54,767 bases of DNA from the NCBI GenBank assembly GCA_904377855.1, contig CAJFGS010000018.1, positions 1 to 54,767 on the forward strand, written 5' to 3'. This document shows, piece by piece, positions 26,026-34,612 of this stretch. Position 1 is the first letter of the stretch. The number at the start of each line of letters is the position of its first letter. The translations under genes and the position numbers were made by a program. The stretch comes from Candidatus Avimonas merdigallinarum (GTDB taxonomy: Bacteria > Bacillota > Clostridia > Oscillospirales > Acutalibacteraceae). The notes under the pieces are model-generated. The model was not told the DNA's origin. It searched no databases and saw only the letters and a program-made list of their open reading frames with translations.

Positions 26026-26053
26026 AAAAGGGCCGCTTGAAAAGCGGCCCTTT
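26026..26053 (-). terminator. Terminator after rpmB
   Basis: AAAGGGCCGCTT and AAGCGGCCCTTT pair around a short GA-rich loop, followed on the minus strand by TTTTC. Confidence 0.75.
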
Positions 26054-26074
26054 CGGTTGCGTTATTCCGTACAA

Positions 26075-26263
26075 TCAGACAGCGCGGGTGACCTTGCCCG
26101 AACGCAAGCAACGGGTGCAGGCGTAAACACGCTTCGGAGTACCGTTCACCATCGCCTTGACACGGCGGATGTTGGGCTTCCAGGTACGGTTGGAACGTCT
26201 GTGAGAGTGGGAAACCTGGATACCAAAGGTAACGCTCTTTCCGCAGATATCACATTTAGCCAT
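26075..26263 (-). CDS. rpmB: Ribosomal protein L28 (bL28), zinc-binding type
   Basis: A 62-residue ribosomal protein. It keeps the zinc cysteines C4, C7, C49 and C52 (AKCDICGK and ACTRCLRSG) and the basic core SHSHRRSNRTWKPNIRRV. ATG 26263 follows a purine-rich AAAGGAGGT. In Bacillus rpmB sits next to spoVM; here it is 25 kb away from spoVM and monocistronic with its own promoter. Confidence 0.97.
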   Translation of the reverse strand: MAKCDICGKSVTFGIQVSHSHRRSNRTWKPNIRRVKAMVNGTPKRVYACTRCLRSGKVTRAV

Positions 26264-26338
26264 ATGGTCTGCACCTCCTTTACGAAAACGGCGAAAAGGG
26301 AAATGGCTTTCCCCCGCCTCTTCAAATCAACGAATAGT

Positions 26339-26367
26339 ATATTAGCAGATTTGTCCGAGAAAATCAA
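26339..26367 (-). promoter_or_regulatory. rpmB promoter
   Basis: On the minus strand TTGATT (26362-26367), a 17-base spacer, and TAATAT (26339-26344), about 75 bases before the rpmB start. Most of the 26368-26550 stretch holds nothing recognisable. Confidence 0.6.
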
Positions 26368-26550
26368 GGCTTTTTTTGCATGTGGCAAAAAAGATCGATG
26401 GGGAGGCAGGAGAAGGGGGCGGCGGCAATCGCCGGGCAGGGCTTAGGGATAGAGAAAAGCGCGCGGGTGCCGGCAGGGGGGCCGCAGGAGGAATGCCCGG
26501 AGGAAAATGTAAAAAAAGGTTAAATTCTCTTCTTTGAAAGAGGGGACGGC

Positions 26551-26579
26551 TTGTAATCCGCCGCTTTTTCCAGTATAAT
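26551..26579 (+). promoter_or_regulatory. Promoter of the site-2 protease-scpA-scpB operon
   Basis: TTGTAA (26551-26556), a 17-base spacer, then TATAAT (26574-26579). The leader of about 150 bases to the first gene holds no structure I could name. Confidence 0.7.
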
Positions 26580-26733
26580 ACTTTCCGTCATGTTCGCATT
26601 GTGTCCGCATTCCCAGCCGGATCCCGCCGGACGGCACGGCGTGGGATCTCTGTCGCCATCGTATGAGACGCCCGCCGCAGGCCTATACTCCTTCTGGCGG
26701 GCACGAATTCAAAAAAGCGGAGGAAGCGCAGCC

Positions 26734-27399
26734 ATGCTTTTATATTTGTTGAATAATCGAGGGAATTTGTCCTTTGGGATGCTCCTCTTTACCTTTTTAT
26801 CATACGCCATGGTCATCCTGCTGGCCCTGCCGGTGCATGAACTGGCGCACGGTTATGCGGCGGATAAGCTGGGGGACCATACCGCCCGCTGGAACGGCCG
26901 GCTGACCATGAACCCCTTCGCCCACCTGGACGTCATGGGAACCCTGATGATCTTCCTGTTCGGGGTGGGGTATGCCAAGCCGGTGCCGGTCAATCCCCGC
27001 AATTTCCGCAATTACAAGACCGGCATGGCGCTGACCGCCCTGGCCGGCCCGGTTTCCAACCTGCTCATGGCGTTCCTCTCACTGTTTATCCTGCGGATCC
27101 TTTACTGGGTGATGCCGTATGGGATAGCGCTCCAGCTTGCGCTGGTCTTTTTCCAGCAGTTTGCGCTGATTAATATCAGTCTTGCGGTCTTCAACCTGCT
27201 GCCGGTCCCGCCGCTGGACGGGTTCCGGATTGTGGCCAATGTGCTCCCGCCCAAATGGTCGTATTATGTGGATCGGTATCAGATGTATATCACCCTGGCG
27301 GTGATGGCTCTGGTGTTTTCCGGCGTGCTGTCCCGGCCGATCAATTACGCATCCATCGGTATTTACAACTTCTTTGTCCGCATTCTCCTGTTTCCTTAA
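26734..27399 (+). CDS. Site-2 protease family (M50) membrane metallopeptidase
   Basis: A 221-residue polytopic membrane protein of the YwhC/rseP-like S2P family, without a PDZ domain. The zinc motif is H35-E-L-A-H39 in ALPVHELAHGYAADKLGD, NPFAHLDVMGT follows, and the third ligand region is NLLPVPPLDGFR. ATG 26734 has GGAGG ten bases upstream. It should cut transmembrane segments of unknown substrates. This short S2P commonly precedes scpA in Clostridia. Confidence 0.92.
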   Translation: MLLYLLNNRGNLSFGMLLFTFLSYAMVILLALPVHELAHGYAADKLGDHTARWNGRLTMNPFAHLDVMGTLMIFLFGVGYAKPVPVNPRNFRNYKTGMALTALAGPVSNLLMAFLSLFILRILYWVMPYGIALQLALVFFQQFALINISLAVFNLLPVPPLDGFRIVANVLPPKWSYYVDRYQMYITLAVMALVFSGVLSRPINYASIGIYNFFVRILLFP

Positions 27400-27432
27400 C
27401 CAATGCCTTGAACCACCGGAGGGAGAACCCGC

Positions 27433-28194
27433 ATGGAGACGATATCCTACCGGCTGCCGAGTTTTGAAGGGCCGCTGGACCTGCTTCTGCATCTGGTGCA
27501 GAAGCACAAACTGAATATTTACGATATCCCGATCGCCGAGCTGCTGGATCAGTACATGGCGGCTATCCGCGAATGGCAGGAGGCGGATCTGGACGTGGCG
27601 ACCGAATTCCTGGAAATGGCGGCCCGGCTGGTGCATATCAAATCCTCCATGCTGCTTCCCAAGCACGAGGAGGCGGAGGAACTCCGCCGCGAACTGTCCG
27701 GCGAACTGATCGAGTACCAGCTCTGCCAGGAGGCGGCCCGGCGGCTGGCCGCGCGGAATATCGGCGGGGATCTGTTCGTCCGGGAGCCGGAAGAAATTTC
27801 CCCCGATCGGACCTACCGCCGCACCCACCCGAAGGAAACGCTGCTGGACGCATACCTGGCGGCCGCAGGGCGGGGGAAACGGCGGCTCCCGCCGCCGGTA
27901 CAGGCGTTCAGCGGCATTGTTTCGCGGAAAATCGTGTCGGTGTCCTCCAAAATCATTTACGTGCTGCGCCGGCTGTACCGGCGGGAAACGGTGAGCTACG
28001 ATTCCCTGTTCGAGCGGGCCGGCAGCAAATCGGAGCTGGTGGCCACCTTTCTGGCCCTTCTGGAACTAATTAAGGCCAAGCGGATCCGGGTGGACGGGGA
28101 AGGCCGGGACCAGCAGGTGACGATGAACCGGGGCTCGGACGCGGAAGGGGCGGACGATCTCCTGGCGGACGGCGCCCCGGTATGGGCGGAATGA
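27433..28194 (+). CDS. scpA: Segregation and condensation protein A
   Basis: A 253-residue kleisin that bridges the heads of SMC and binds ScpB. The N-terminal SMC-neck-binding region reads FEGPLDLLLHLVQKHKLNIYDIP and is diagnostic; a central ScpB-binding part and a C-terminal winged helix (AGSKSELVATFLALLELIKAKRI) follow. ATG 27433 has GGAGGGAGA upstream. It is 33 bases after the protease gene and 22 before scpB. Confidence 0.97.
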   Translation: METISYRLPSFEGPLDLLLHLVQKHKLNIYDIPIAELLDQYMAAIREWQEADLDVATEFLEMAARLVHIKSSMLLPKHEEAEELRRELSGELIEYQLCQEAARRLAARNIGGDLFVREPEEISPDRTYRRTHPKETLLDAYLAAAGRGKRRLPPPVQAFSGIVSRKIVSVSSKIIYVLRRLYRRETVSYDSLFERAGSKSELVATFLALLELIKAKRIRVDGEGRDQQVTMNRGSDAEGADDLLADGAPVWAE

Positions 28195-28216
28195 AAAGCG
28201 CAGAGGAAGGGGGCGG

Positions 28217-28804
28217 ATGCCCATGGAAATCAAACAATACCAGGCCGCCGTGGAAGCGATCCTCTTTGCGAGCGGGGAGCCGGTTTCCGTCTCCCGCCTG
28301 GCGGAGGTGCTGGAACTGGACGAGGCGACGGTCGTCCGTCTGACCGACGACTGGATGCAGGAGGTCAATACCCGGCCCGGGGGTCTGTCGATCGTGCGGC
28401 TGGGGGACAAATACCAGATGTGCACCAAGAGCGTTTACGCGGAATATATCCGGAAAGCGCTGGATATCCGGCGGAATACCCCTCTCTCCCAGGCGGCGAT
28501 GGAGACCCTGGCGATTATTGCCTACAATCAGCCGGTCACCCGCGCGTTTATCGAACAGGTCCGCGGGGTGGACTGCGGCGCGGTGGTGCAGGGGCTGGTG
28601 ACGAAGAACCTGGTGGAGGAAAAGGGCCGGCTGGAACTTCCGGGCCGCCCGCTCCTGTACGGGACCACGCCGGATTTCCTGCGCTGCTTCGGAATTTCCT
28701 CCCTGGAGGAACTGCCCCCCCTCCCGCAGAAGGAAGAGGACGGCATGCAGGAAACCACCCTGGACGAAGTCATCGAAGACGCCGAAAACGCGGCTGCGGA
28801 ATGA
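28217..28804 (+). CDS. scpB: Segregation and condensation protein B
   Basis: A 195-residue protein with two winged-helix domains (QAAVEAILFASGEPVSVSRLAE and LSQAAMETLAIIAYNQPVTR), which dimerises and binds the ScpA kleisin in the SMC condensin. The GTTPDFLRCFGISSLEELP segment near the end is conserved. ATG 28217 or 28223 could be used, both behind AGGAAGG. The acidic tail (EVIEDAENAAAE) is typical. Confidence 0.96.
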   Translation: MPMEIKQYQAAVEAILFASGEPVSVSRLAEVLELDEATVVRLTDDWMQEVNTRPGGLSIVRLGDKYQMCTKSVYAEYIRKALDIRRNTPLSQAAMETLAIIAYNQPVTRAFIEQVRGVDCGAVVQGLVTKNLVEEKGRLELPGRPLLYGTTPDFLRCFGISSLEELPPLPQKEEDGMQETTLDEVIEDAENAAAE

Positions 28805-28814
28805 GGGCTGCCCA

Positions 28815-29456
28815 TTGATTGTGCTGTATGTTCTGCTCGGGCTGGTCGGCCTGCTCCTGCTGCTGATGCTGGTGCCGGTGCACCTGAAGGCGGCATACGA
28901 CGGGGCCCTGCGGGTGAGCGTGCGGTATCTGTTTGTCACCGTCCGGCTGTACCCCCGGCCTGCCGCCCCCAGTAAAAAGGAAAAGCGGGTAATCAAAAAA
29001 GCGGCGGGGAAAAAATCCGCCCCGGAAACGGACACGCTTTCCGGGTGGGAGGCCCTGCTGCGGGAAGAAGGGCCGTCCGGCGTGGTGCGGGCGGTCGCTG
29101 AACTGGCGAAACTGGCGGGGACGGCGGCCCGGCGGCTCCTTGCCGCCATCACCGTGGACAGGCTGGTCCTGCGGCTGGTCGTCGCCTGCGGGGACGCGGC
29201 GGAGACCGCGGTCGGCTACGGCCGCGCCTGCGCGGCGCTCTATCCGTCCCTGGCCGTTTTGGAGAGCGTGGTGCGGGTTCGTCGCCGGGATATCGCCGTG
29301 GCGCCCGATTTCCTCCGGCAGGAGGGGGAGGTACGCGGGGAAATCCGGCTGCACGCCCTCCCGCTGCGGATTTTATGGACGGGCCTGCGATTGGCCGCGG
29401 CCTATCTGGGAAATACTTTCAAACAGCAGATAAACAAACAGGAAGAAAGAGGTTGA
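28815..29456 (+). CDS. ytfI: DUF2953 membrane protein, YtfI-like
   Basis: A 213-residue protein with one N-terminal helix (VLYVLLGLVGLLLLLMLVPV), then a soluble part with ALRVSVRYLFVTVRLYP, a Lys-rich segment, and a C-terminal half ending in DIAVAPDF-like and LRILWTGLR motifs of DUF2953. TTG 28815 is the likely start, with GAGGG seven bases upstream. It sits beside ytfJ as in Bacillus, where both are linked to sporulation. Biochemical role unknown. Confidence 0.8.
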   Translation: MIVLYVLLGLVGLLLLLMLVPVHLKAAYDGALRVSVRYLFVTVRLYPRPAAPSKKEKRVIKKAAGKKSAPETDTLSGWEALLREEGPSGVVRAVAELAKLAGTAARRLLAAITVDRLVLRLVVACGDAAETAVGYGRACAALYPSLAVLESVVRVRRRDIAVAPDFLRQEGEVRGEIRLHALPLRILWTGLRLAAAYLGNTFKQQINKQEERG

Positions 29457-29461
29457 TGAGC

Positions 29462-29926
29462 ATGGCGGAAAACAATTTGCAGGGGCTCCTGGGCGTGTCG
29501 ATGGATAAAATCCGGGAAATGGTGGACGCCAATACGGTGATCGGCGAGCCGATCCAGGCGGGGGAGGGCACCACCCTCATCCCGGTATCCAAGATTTCCT
29601 ACGGGTTTGCCGCTGGCGGGTCGAACATCCCGTCCAAAGCACAGGCGGAGCTGTTCGGCGGCGGATCGGGCGCGGGGATCAACATCACCCCCATCGCCTT
29701 TATCGTCATCAACCAGAACGGGGTACAGACCCTGCCGATCGTTTCCAAGCCGGAGACCAGCGACAAGATGGTGAATCTGGTGCCCGAGATGTTCGACAAG
29801 CTGACCAGTCTGTTCAGCAAGAAGAAGGAAACCACCGAGAAGGTGGAGGTGAAGGCCGGCGGGGAATCCGGCGAGCCTTCGGTAACCGTCACGGAAACGG
29901 AAATCAAGGGCGGGGCGGACAAATAG
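29462..29926 (+). CDS. ytfJ: GerW/YtfJ family sporulation protein
   Basis: A 154-residue soluble protein. Family signatures are VIGEPIQAGEGTTLIPVSKI, SYGFAAGGS and GAGINITPIAFIVI. In Bacillus, GerW/YtfJ is made in the forespore under SigF and is needed for normal germination. ATG 29462 is preferred over 29456 because GAGG lies nine bases upstream. The C-terminal 35 residues are a charged tail. Confidence 0.93.
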   Translation: MAENNLQGLLGVSMDKIREMVDANTVIGEPIQAGEGTTLIPVSKISYGFAAGGSNIPSKAQAELFGGGSGAGINITPIAFIVINQNGVQTLPIVSKPETSDKMVNLVPEMFDKLTSLFSKKKETTEKVEVKAGGESGEPSVTVTETEIKGGADK

Positions 29927-29946
29927 CGCCGCCTTTCCAGCATCCC

Positions 29947-29983
29947 GGCAGGAAATTCCCGAGCGGGTATTTCCTGCCCTTTT
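29947..29983 (+). terminator. Terminator after ytfJ
   Basis: GGCAGGAAAT..CCC pairs with GGG..ATTTCCTGCC around GAGC, followed by CTTTT. It may be partial, because dac follows 73 bases later without an obvious promoter. Confidence 0.75.
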
Positions 29984-30055
29984 GCCGCATACCCTCTCTT
30001 ATGGAGAGGCGGCGAAGGACGGAGGTCCTCCGGCTGCCCGGCGGGAGGGAACGGG

Positions 30056-31222
30056 ATGAACGGAAGAAAAATTTTAAAGCATATCCGGCGGTGGCTGGCG
30101 GGGGCGACGGCGGCGTTGTTCTGCCTGGCCTGCACGCCGGCAGCGCAGGCGGAAGGGGTCGGCGGGCTGTCCTCCCTTTCCGCCGTGCTGTACGAGCCGG
30201 AATCCGGGCGGGTGCTGTACGAAAAGGATGCCCATACCCCCCGGCCGATGGCCAGCACCACCAAACTCATGACCGCGCTGATAGCGATGGAAAGCTGCCC
30301 GCCGGATTTGGAAATCGAAGTGACGGCCGAGGCGGTCCGGGTGGAGGGATCCGCCCTGGGCCTGCGCGCGGGCGATCGGATCACGATGGTGGATCTGGTG
30401 ACCGGGCTGCTTCTGGCGTCGGGGAACGACGCGGCCAACGTCATCGCCTATACCGTGGCGGGAAGTATCCCGGCCTTTGCCGAGCGGATGAACGAACGCG
30501 CGGTCGAAATCGGGATGGAGGACAGCGTTTTTGTCACCCCGTCCGGCCTGGACGAGGGCGGGCATTCCTCTTCCGCCTACGATATGGCCCTGCTCGCCGC
30601 CGAGGTGCTGAAAAACGAAACCCTTGCCTCGATCTGCGGGATGAAGACCGCTGTGATCGAGTTCGGCAACCCGCCGCGGGAGGTCACGGTTTCCAACCAC
30701 AATAAACTGCTGCGCCTGTACCCGTACGCCATCGGGATGAAGACGGGCTTTACCAAGAAATCCGGCCGTTGCCTGGTGTCCGCCGCCAGGAAGGACGGGG
30801 CCACCCTGATTGCGGTCACCCTCAACGGCGGGGATTACTGGAACGACCATATGGCGCTGTACAATTACGGCTTTACCCAGGTGGAGGCGGTGCCTTTGGC
30901 CCTGCCGGCTCTGCCGGACCTGCCGGTAGCGGGCGGGCAGACGGGGGCGGTGGCGCTCTCCACCCCCGCCCCGCCGGTGAAAACCCTGCTGGCCGGGGAA
31001 CGGGATACCCTGCGCACCCAAATCGAGCTGCCGAAGTTCCTCTTTGCGCCGGTGACGGCGGGGGAGGAAGTGGGCCGGGTGCGGTATTTTGCGGGGGAGC
31101 GGGAACTCTGCGCCCTGCCGATTACCACGGCGGAGACGACGGCGGCCCGCCCGGTGGCCGGGTATGGGGAACGGTTTGCCCGTATCCTGGGGGAATTGCT
31201 GGGGGAGTTCCTGCGGCTGTGA
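30056..31222 (+). CDS. dacB: D-alanyl-D-alanine carboxypeptidase (class A, S11)
   Basis: A 388-residue exported penicillin-binding protein trimming the terminal D-Ala of peptidoglycan. A signal peptide ends AQA-E at about residue 32. Active-site motifs are S67-T-T-K70, S122-G-N and K229-T-G (GMKTGFTK). A C-terminal beta domain and an amphipathic end (RILGELLGEFLRL) should attach it to the membrane. ATG 30056 has GGGAGG upstream. Its place after scpB and before rluB mirrors Bacillus dacB, a sporulation enzyme for cortex; dacF is the other possible name. Confidence 0.92.
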   Translation: MNGRKILKHIRRWLAGATAALFCLACTPAAQAEGVGGLSSLSAVLYEPESGRVLYEKDAHTPRPMASTTKLMTALIAMESCPPDLEIEVTAEAVRVEGSALGLRAGDRITMVDLVTGLLLASGNDAANVIAYTVAGSIPAFAERMNERAVEIGMEDSVFVTPSGLDEGGHSSSAYDMALLAAEVLKNETLASICGMKTAVIEFGNPPREVTVSNHNKLLRLYPYAIGMKTGFTKKSGRCLVSAARKDGATLIAVTLNGGDYWNDHMALYNYGFTQVEAVPLALPALPDLPVAGGQTGAVALSTPAPPVKTLLAGERDTLRTQIELPKFLFAPVTAGEEVGRVRYFAGERELCALPITTAETTAARPVAGYGERFARILGELLGEFLRL

Positions 31223-31288
31223 CGGTCGGAGCCGTTAAGACGTAAAAAATCAGACGGCCGCTTCGGCGGCGAAAGGCATGGATGAAAA

Positions 31289-32110
31289 ATGGGTGAGATA
31301 CGGCTGCAAAAGCTGCTTTCCGAATGCGGGGTGGCCTCCCGGCGGAAGGCGGAAGAAATGATTGCCCGGGGGCAGGTGAAGGTCAACGGCCATGTTGCCG
31401 GCGTCGGGGATAAAGCCGACCCGAAAAAGGATATCGTGACCGTGGAGGGGCGGCGGATCGCCCGGCCGGAGCGGCTGCGGTATATCCTGCTGCATAAGCC
31501 GCGGGGGGTGGTCACCACCATGAGCGACGAGCGGGGACGCCGCTGCGTCGCCGGGCTGGTGGAGGACGCCGGCGCCCGCCTTTTCCCGATCGGCCGCCTG
31601 GACCGCGACTCGGAGGGCCTGCTCCTCCTGACCAACGACGGGGATTTTGCCAACGCGATTATCCACCCGGTCAGCCATCTGCCCAAGGTGTACCGGGTGA
31701 CCCTCCGGCCGGGGATTACCGACGAACAGCTGGACGCTTTCCGCTCCGGCATGCGGCTGGAAGGGGAGGAGCGCCCCACCGCGCCGGCGGAAATCACCGT
31801 CCTCTCCCGGGAGGAACGCGCCGCCGGGGAGATGGACCCGCCCCAGGAACGGGTGGTGGCGGAGGTTGTGCTGTATGAGGGGCGCAACCGTCAGATTCGC
31901 CGGATGTTCGAGCAAATGGGGATCGAGGTCGCCCGCCTGAAGCGGGTGGCTCTCGGGCCGGTGAAGCTGGGGCGGCTCGCGCCGGGCAAATGGCGGGAAC
32001 TGGAGCCGCAGGAAGTCCAGGCGCTGCTGCGGGCGGCGCAGAAAGGCCGGTCGGCCGGCCGGAAACGGAAGGGGGCGCAGGCGGATGATCGCCATCCTGC
32101 CCGCCGCTGA
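31289..32110 (+). CDS. rluB: 23S rRNA pseudouridine synthase, RluB family
   Basis: A 273-residue enzyme. An N-terminal S4 domain (IRLQKLLSECGVASRRKAEE) precedes the RsuA/RluB core with catalytic D105 in GRLDRDSEGLLLLTNDG and the closing YEGRNRQIRRMF motif. The basic tail (GRSAGRKRKGAQ) is rRNA-binding in style. ATG 31289 lacks a strong ribosome binding site. It probably makes pseudouridine in helix 89 of 23S rRNA as in Bacillus RluB, a family inference. Confidence 0.94.
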   Translation: MGEIRLQKLLSECGVASRRKAEEMIARGQVKVNGHVAGVGDKADPKKDIVTVEGRRIARPERLRYILLHKPRGVVTTMSDERGRRCVAGLVEDAGARLFPIGRLDRDSEGLLLLTNDGDFANAIIHPVSHLPKVYRVTLRPGITDEQLDAFRSGMRLEGEERPTAPAEITVLSREERAAGEMDPPQERVVAEVVLYEGRNRQIRRMFEQMGIEVARLKRVALGPVKLGRLAPGKWRELEPQEVQALLRAAQKGRSAGRKRKGAQADDRHPARR

Positions 32111-32486
32111 CGAAGAGCGGCCCGCCCTGTTGGAACAGGCCGGCCTGTCCGGGCCGGGGGACTGCCTGGTTGCCTCTGACGGCCGGGAACGGCTGGGGAG
32201 CGTGGTTTACCGCGTACAAGGGAAGGCTGTGGAGATTTTTTCGGCGCAGGCGGAGGACGCGCGGCTGTTGGACGGCCTTCTGCGGGCGGCGCTGAACGCG
32301 GCGCTGGACGCAGGGGCGCGCACGGCGTTCTGTGCTGTCCCCGCCCTGTATCCTGCGCTGCGGACGCTGGGGTTCCGTGGGCCGGAAAACGAGGGGGCTT
32401 CCGGGCGGGAGCCCGTGCAGGCGGAGATTTTGGACCTCTTTTCGAAAGGCTGCCCGGGCGGCTGCGCCGGCATAGCCGGAAAATAG
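32085..32486 (+). CDS. Small GNAT-like protein of unknown function
   Basis: A 133-residue protein overlapping the end of rluB by 26 bases (ATG 32085, weak GGGGGC upstream). LGSVVYRVQGKAVEIFSAQA followed by an Ala/Leu-rich helix (DGLLRAALNAALDAGARTAF) and PALYPALRTLGFRG resembles the last two thirds of a GNAT acetyltransferase, but the acetyl-CoA loop R/Q-x-x-G-x-G/A is not evident. The overlap and same strand suggest translational coupling. It could be a divergent or inactive GNAT. Confidence 0.6.
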   Translation: MIAILPAADEERPALLEQAGLSGPGDCLVASDGRERLGSVVYRVQGKAVEIFSAQAEDARLLDGLLRAALNAALDAGARTAFCAVPALYPALRTLGFRGPENEGASGREPVQAEILDLFSKGCPGGCAGIAGK

Positions 32487-32786
32487 TGAAGGAGCCTCGG
32501 CGCCGTGAGCGCCGGGGCTGTTTGGCATACAGCCCGGCCGGGCATGGCCGGCAGGAGGAATCAAACGGGACAAGGCCCAAAGGCAAAATTCCCGGAATCC
32601 GCCGCCGGGAACAGCGGGAGGATCGCGCGGAAGGGAAATGAAGGGGATAAAGGGATAAAGGGATACGGAAAAACGCGGAAAATCCCTTGTGCTTTTTGGG
32701 AAGATACGGTATAATAACCTTAATTTGCGCAATCAACGGGGGACAGTCTGCCTTCGGTTGCACAATCGATTTAGGAGGAAGCGAAT
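32487..32786 (+). promoter_or_regulatory. Intergenic region with promoter of the carboxyl-transfer operon
   Basis: A stem-loop at 32493-32519 (AGCCTCGGCGC with GCGCCGGGGCT) lacks a good U-run and may be a weak terminator. Then comes a short near-tandem GGATAAAG repeat at 32644-32663. The promoter is TTGTGC (32687-32692), a 17-base spacer and TATAAT (32710-32715), about 70 bases before the first gene. Confidence 0.65.
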
Positions 32787-34100
32787 ATGAACATGCAGGC
32801 TCAGCTTCAGAAGCTCTCCGACGCCGTTTCCGCATTGGAAGATTCGAAAGCGCGCGCACGGCTTTTGCAGCTGTTTGACGAGGGAACCTTTGTGGAGATC
32901 GATCGGCTGGCCCGTGACGGGGACAAGCCCGTGGAAGCCGTCGCCGGCTACGGCCTGGTGGACGGAAGCCCGGTTTATGCTTTTGCGCAGGATCGCGACG
33001 TCTGCTGCGGCGCAATCGGCAAAGCGCAGGGCGCGAAAATCCGGAAGGTATATGAACTGGCCGCGCAGAACGGCGCGCCGGTGGTCGGCGTGTTTGATTC
33101 GGACGGCGCGAAGCTGGGCGAAGGGCTGGACGCTATGGACGCCATTGCGGAAATCCTGCTCGCGTCCAACACGATTTCCGGTGTGGTGCCCCAGATCGCG
33201 GTGATAGCCGGCGCCTGCGTGGGTTCTTCGGCGATTGTGGCGGCCGGGGCGGACATCGTCGTGGCGGCGAAGGGCGCCGACTACTATCTCAACCCGGGCG
33301 ACGAAAACGCGCAGGCCTCCATCGTGGCGGAGGATGCGGACGCGGCAATGGAAACGGCCCGGGAACTGCTGGGGATGCTGCCGGCCAACAATCTTTCCGT
33401 GCCGGTGGCTTATGAGTTCGACAGCGCGGCCATGGGCGCGTGCGACGGGATTGCCGGCGTCATCGACGCGGTGGCGGACGCCGATTCGGCAATCCGCCTG
33501 GGCGAAGGCCCCTGCGAGACGGCGCTGGCCCGTGTGGGCGGCGCGGTATGCGGCCTCGTCACCCTGGCGGAGGATAAGCTTTCCTGCTGCTCCGCCTCCC
33601 GGGTGGCGCGGTTTGTGCGGCTGTGCGACGGGTTCTCCATTCCGGTCGTCACGTTTGTGGACGCGGTCGGGTTTGCCTGCCTGAAGGGCGCGGCGAAGGT
33701 CTCCCAGGCGTATGCGGAGGCAACCACGGCGAAAATTACGGTGCTGGTCGGCAAAGCCTACGGCGCGGCGTATATCGCGGTGGCGGGGAAATCCGCCGGC
33801 GCGGACGCGGTGCTCGCCTGGCCGACGGCCACCGTCCTTCCCCTGGCGCCGGAAGCGGCGATCCATATTTTCTGGAAGGATCGCCTGGCAGATATGAGCA
33901 ACCCCACCGAAGATCGGAAAAAGCTGGCGGAGGAATATGCCGAAACCGAAGGCTCCGTCTTTAATGCGGCGGCGGGCGGCGCGGTAACCGATGTGATCGC
34001 TCCCGCCGATACCAAAGCAAAGCTGATGGCGATGCTGGAAACGCTCGCCTCCAAGCGGGTGACCCGCCTGCCCAAGAAGCATGCGAACATCCAGCTTTAA
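32787..34100 (+). CDS. Acyl-CoA carboxyltransferase, divergent 12S/MmdA/PccB-like subunit
   Basis: A 437-residue double-crotonase-fold carboxyltransferase that should move a carboxyl group between biotin and an acyl-CoA. The C-terminal domain is typical (FVDAVGFACLKGAAKVSQAY, GKAYGAAYIAV, GADAVLAWPTATV). The N-terminal domain is short and the usual G-G specificity loop (ISGVAHF-like) after the first CoA site is not visible. Typical members have about 510 residues. ATG 32787 has AGGAGGA upstream. It heads an operon with a biotin carrier and a 5S/OadA protein, so the substrate may be propionyl- or acetyl-CoA, unproven. Confidence 0.85.
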   Translation: MNMQAQLQKLSDAVSALEDSKARARLLQLFDEGTFVEIDRLARDGDKPVEAVAGYGLVDGSPVYAFAQDRDVCCGAIGKAQGAKIRKVYELAAQNGAPVVGVFDSDGAKLGEGLDAMDAIAEILLASNTISGVVPQIAVIAGACVGSSAIVAAGADIVVAAKGADYYLNPGDENAQASIVAEDADAAMETARELLGMLPANNLSVPVAYEFDSAAMGACDGIAGVIDAVADADSAIRLGEGPCETALARVGGAVCGLVTLAEDKLSCCSASRVARFVRLCDGFSIPVVTFVDAVGFACLKGAAKVSQAYAEATTAKITVLVGKAYGAAYIAVAGKSAGADAVLAWPTATVLPLAPEAAIHIFWKDRLADMSNPTEDRKKLAEEYAETEGSVFNAAAGGAVTDVIAPADTKAKLMAMLETLASKRVTRLPKKHANIQL

Positions 34101-34164
34101 GGCGGCGGAAAGCGATATTCCCTGAAATTGAATTTCACAGCTTTACTTGAAAGGAATGGATAGA

Positions 34165-34578
34165 ATGAAACGGTTCAACATTACGGTTAACGGCAACACT
34201 TACGATGTCCAGGTGGAGGAACTGAGCGCCTCCGCTCCCGCCCCGGCTGCTGCTGCGCCGGTACCGGCTCCGGCCGCTCCTGCTCCTGCCCCTGCTGCCG
34301 CGCCGGCTCCTGCTCCGGCTGCCGAGGCCCCCGCTCCGGCCGCTCCCGCCGCTGCTGCCGCCGGCACGGAAACCCTGAACGCCCCGATGCCCGGCAATAT
34401 CCTGGATATTAAGGTCAAAGCGGGCGACCAGGTCGCCAAAGGCCAGGTCCTGCTCATTCTGGAAGCGATGAAAATGGAAAATGAAATCATGGCGCCCCAC
34501 GACGCGGTCATCGCCGGCGTGCATGTCAACAAGGGCGACAGCGTGGATTCCGGCAAGCTGCTGATTTCGCTTCAGTAA
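34165..34578 (+). CDS. Biotin carboxyl carrier protein (1.3S/GcdC-like)
   Basis: A 137-residue carrier. A beta N-terminus (KRFNITVNGNTYDVQVEEL) precedes an Ala/Pro linker of about 45 residues and a biotinyl domain with the attachment site E-A-M-K103-M-E-N. ATG 34165 has AAAGGA nine bases upstream; ATG 34147 would overlap that site. It lies between the two carboxyltransferase genes and should carry carboxybiotin from one active site to the other. Confidence 0.95.
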   Translation: MKRFNITVNGNTYDVQVEELSASAPAPAAAAPVPAPAAPAPAPAAAPAPAPAAEAPAPAAPAAAAAGTETLNAPMPGNILDIKVKAGDQVAKGQVLLILEAMKMENEIMAPHDAVIAGVHVNKGDSVDSGKLLISLQ

Positions 34579-34612
34579 CCCGGAACCCGCGTTCCCTGGA
34601 TAGAAAGGATGG

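Noticed and set aside
34225-34370. GC-rich low-complexity repeat in the biotin carrier gene
   Set aside because: It encodes the normal Ala/Pro linker of carrier proteins, so it is not a separate repeat element.
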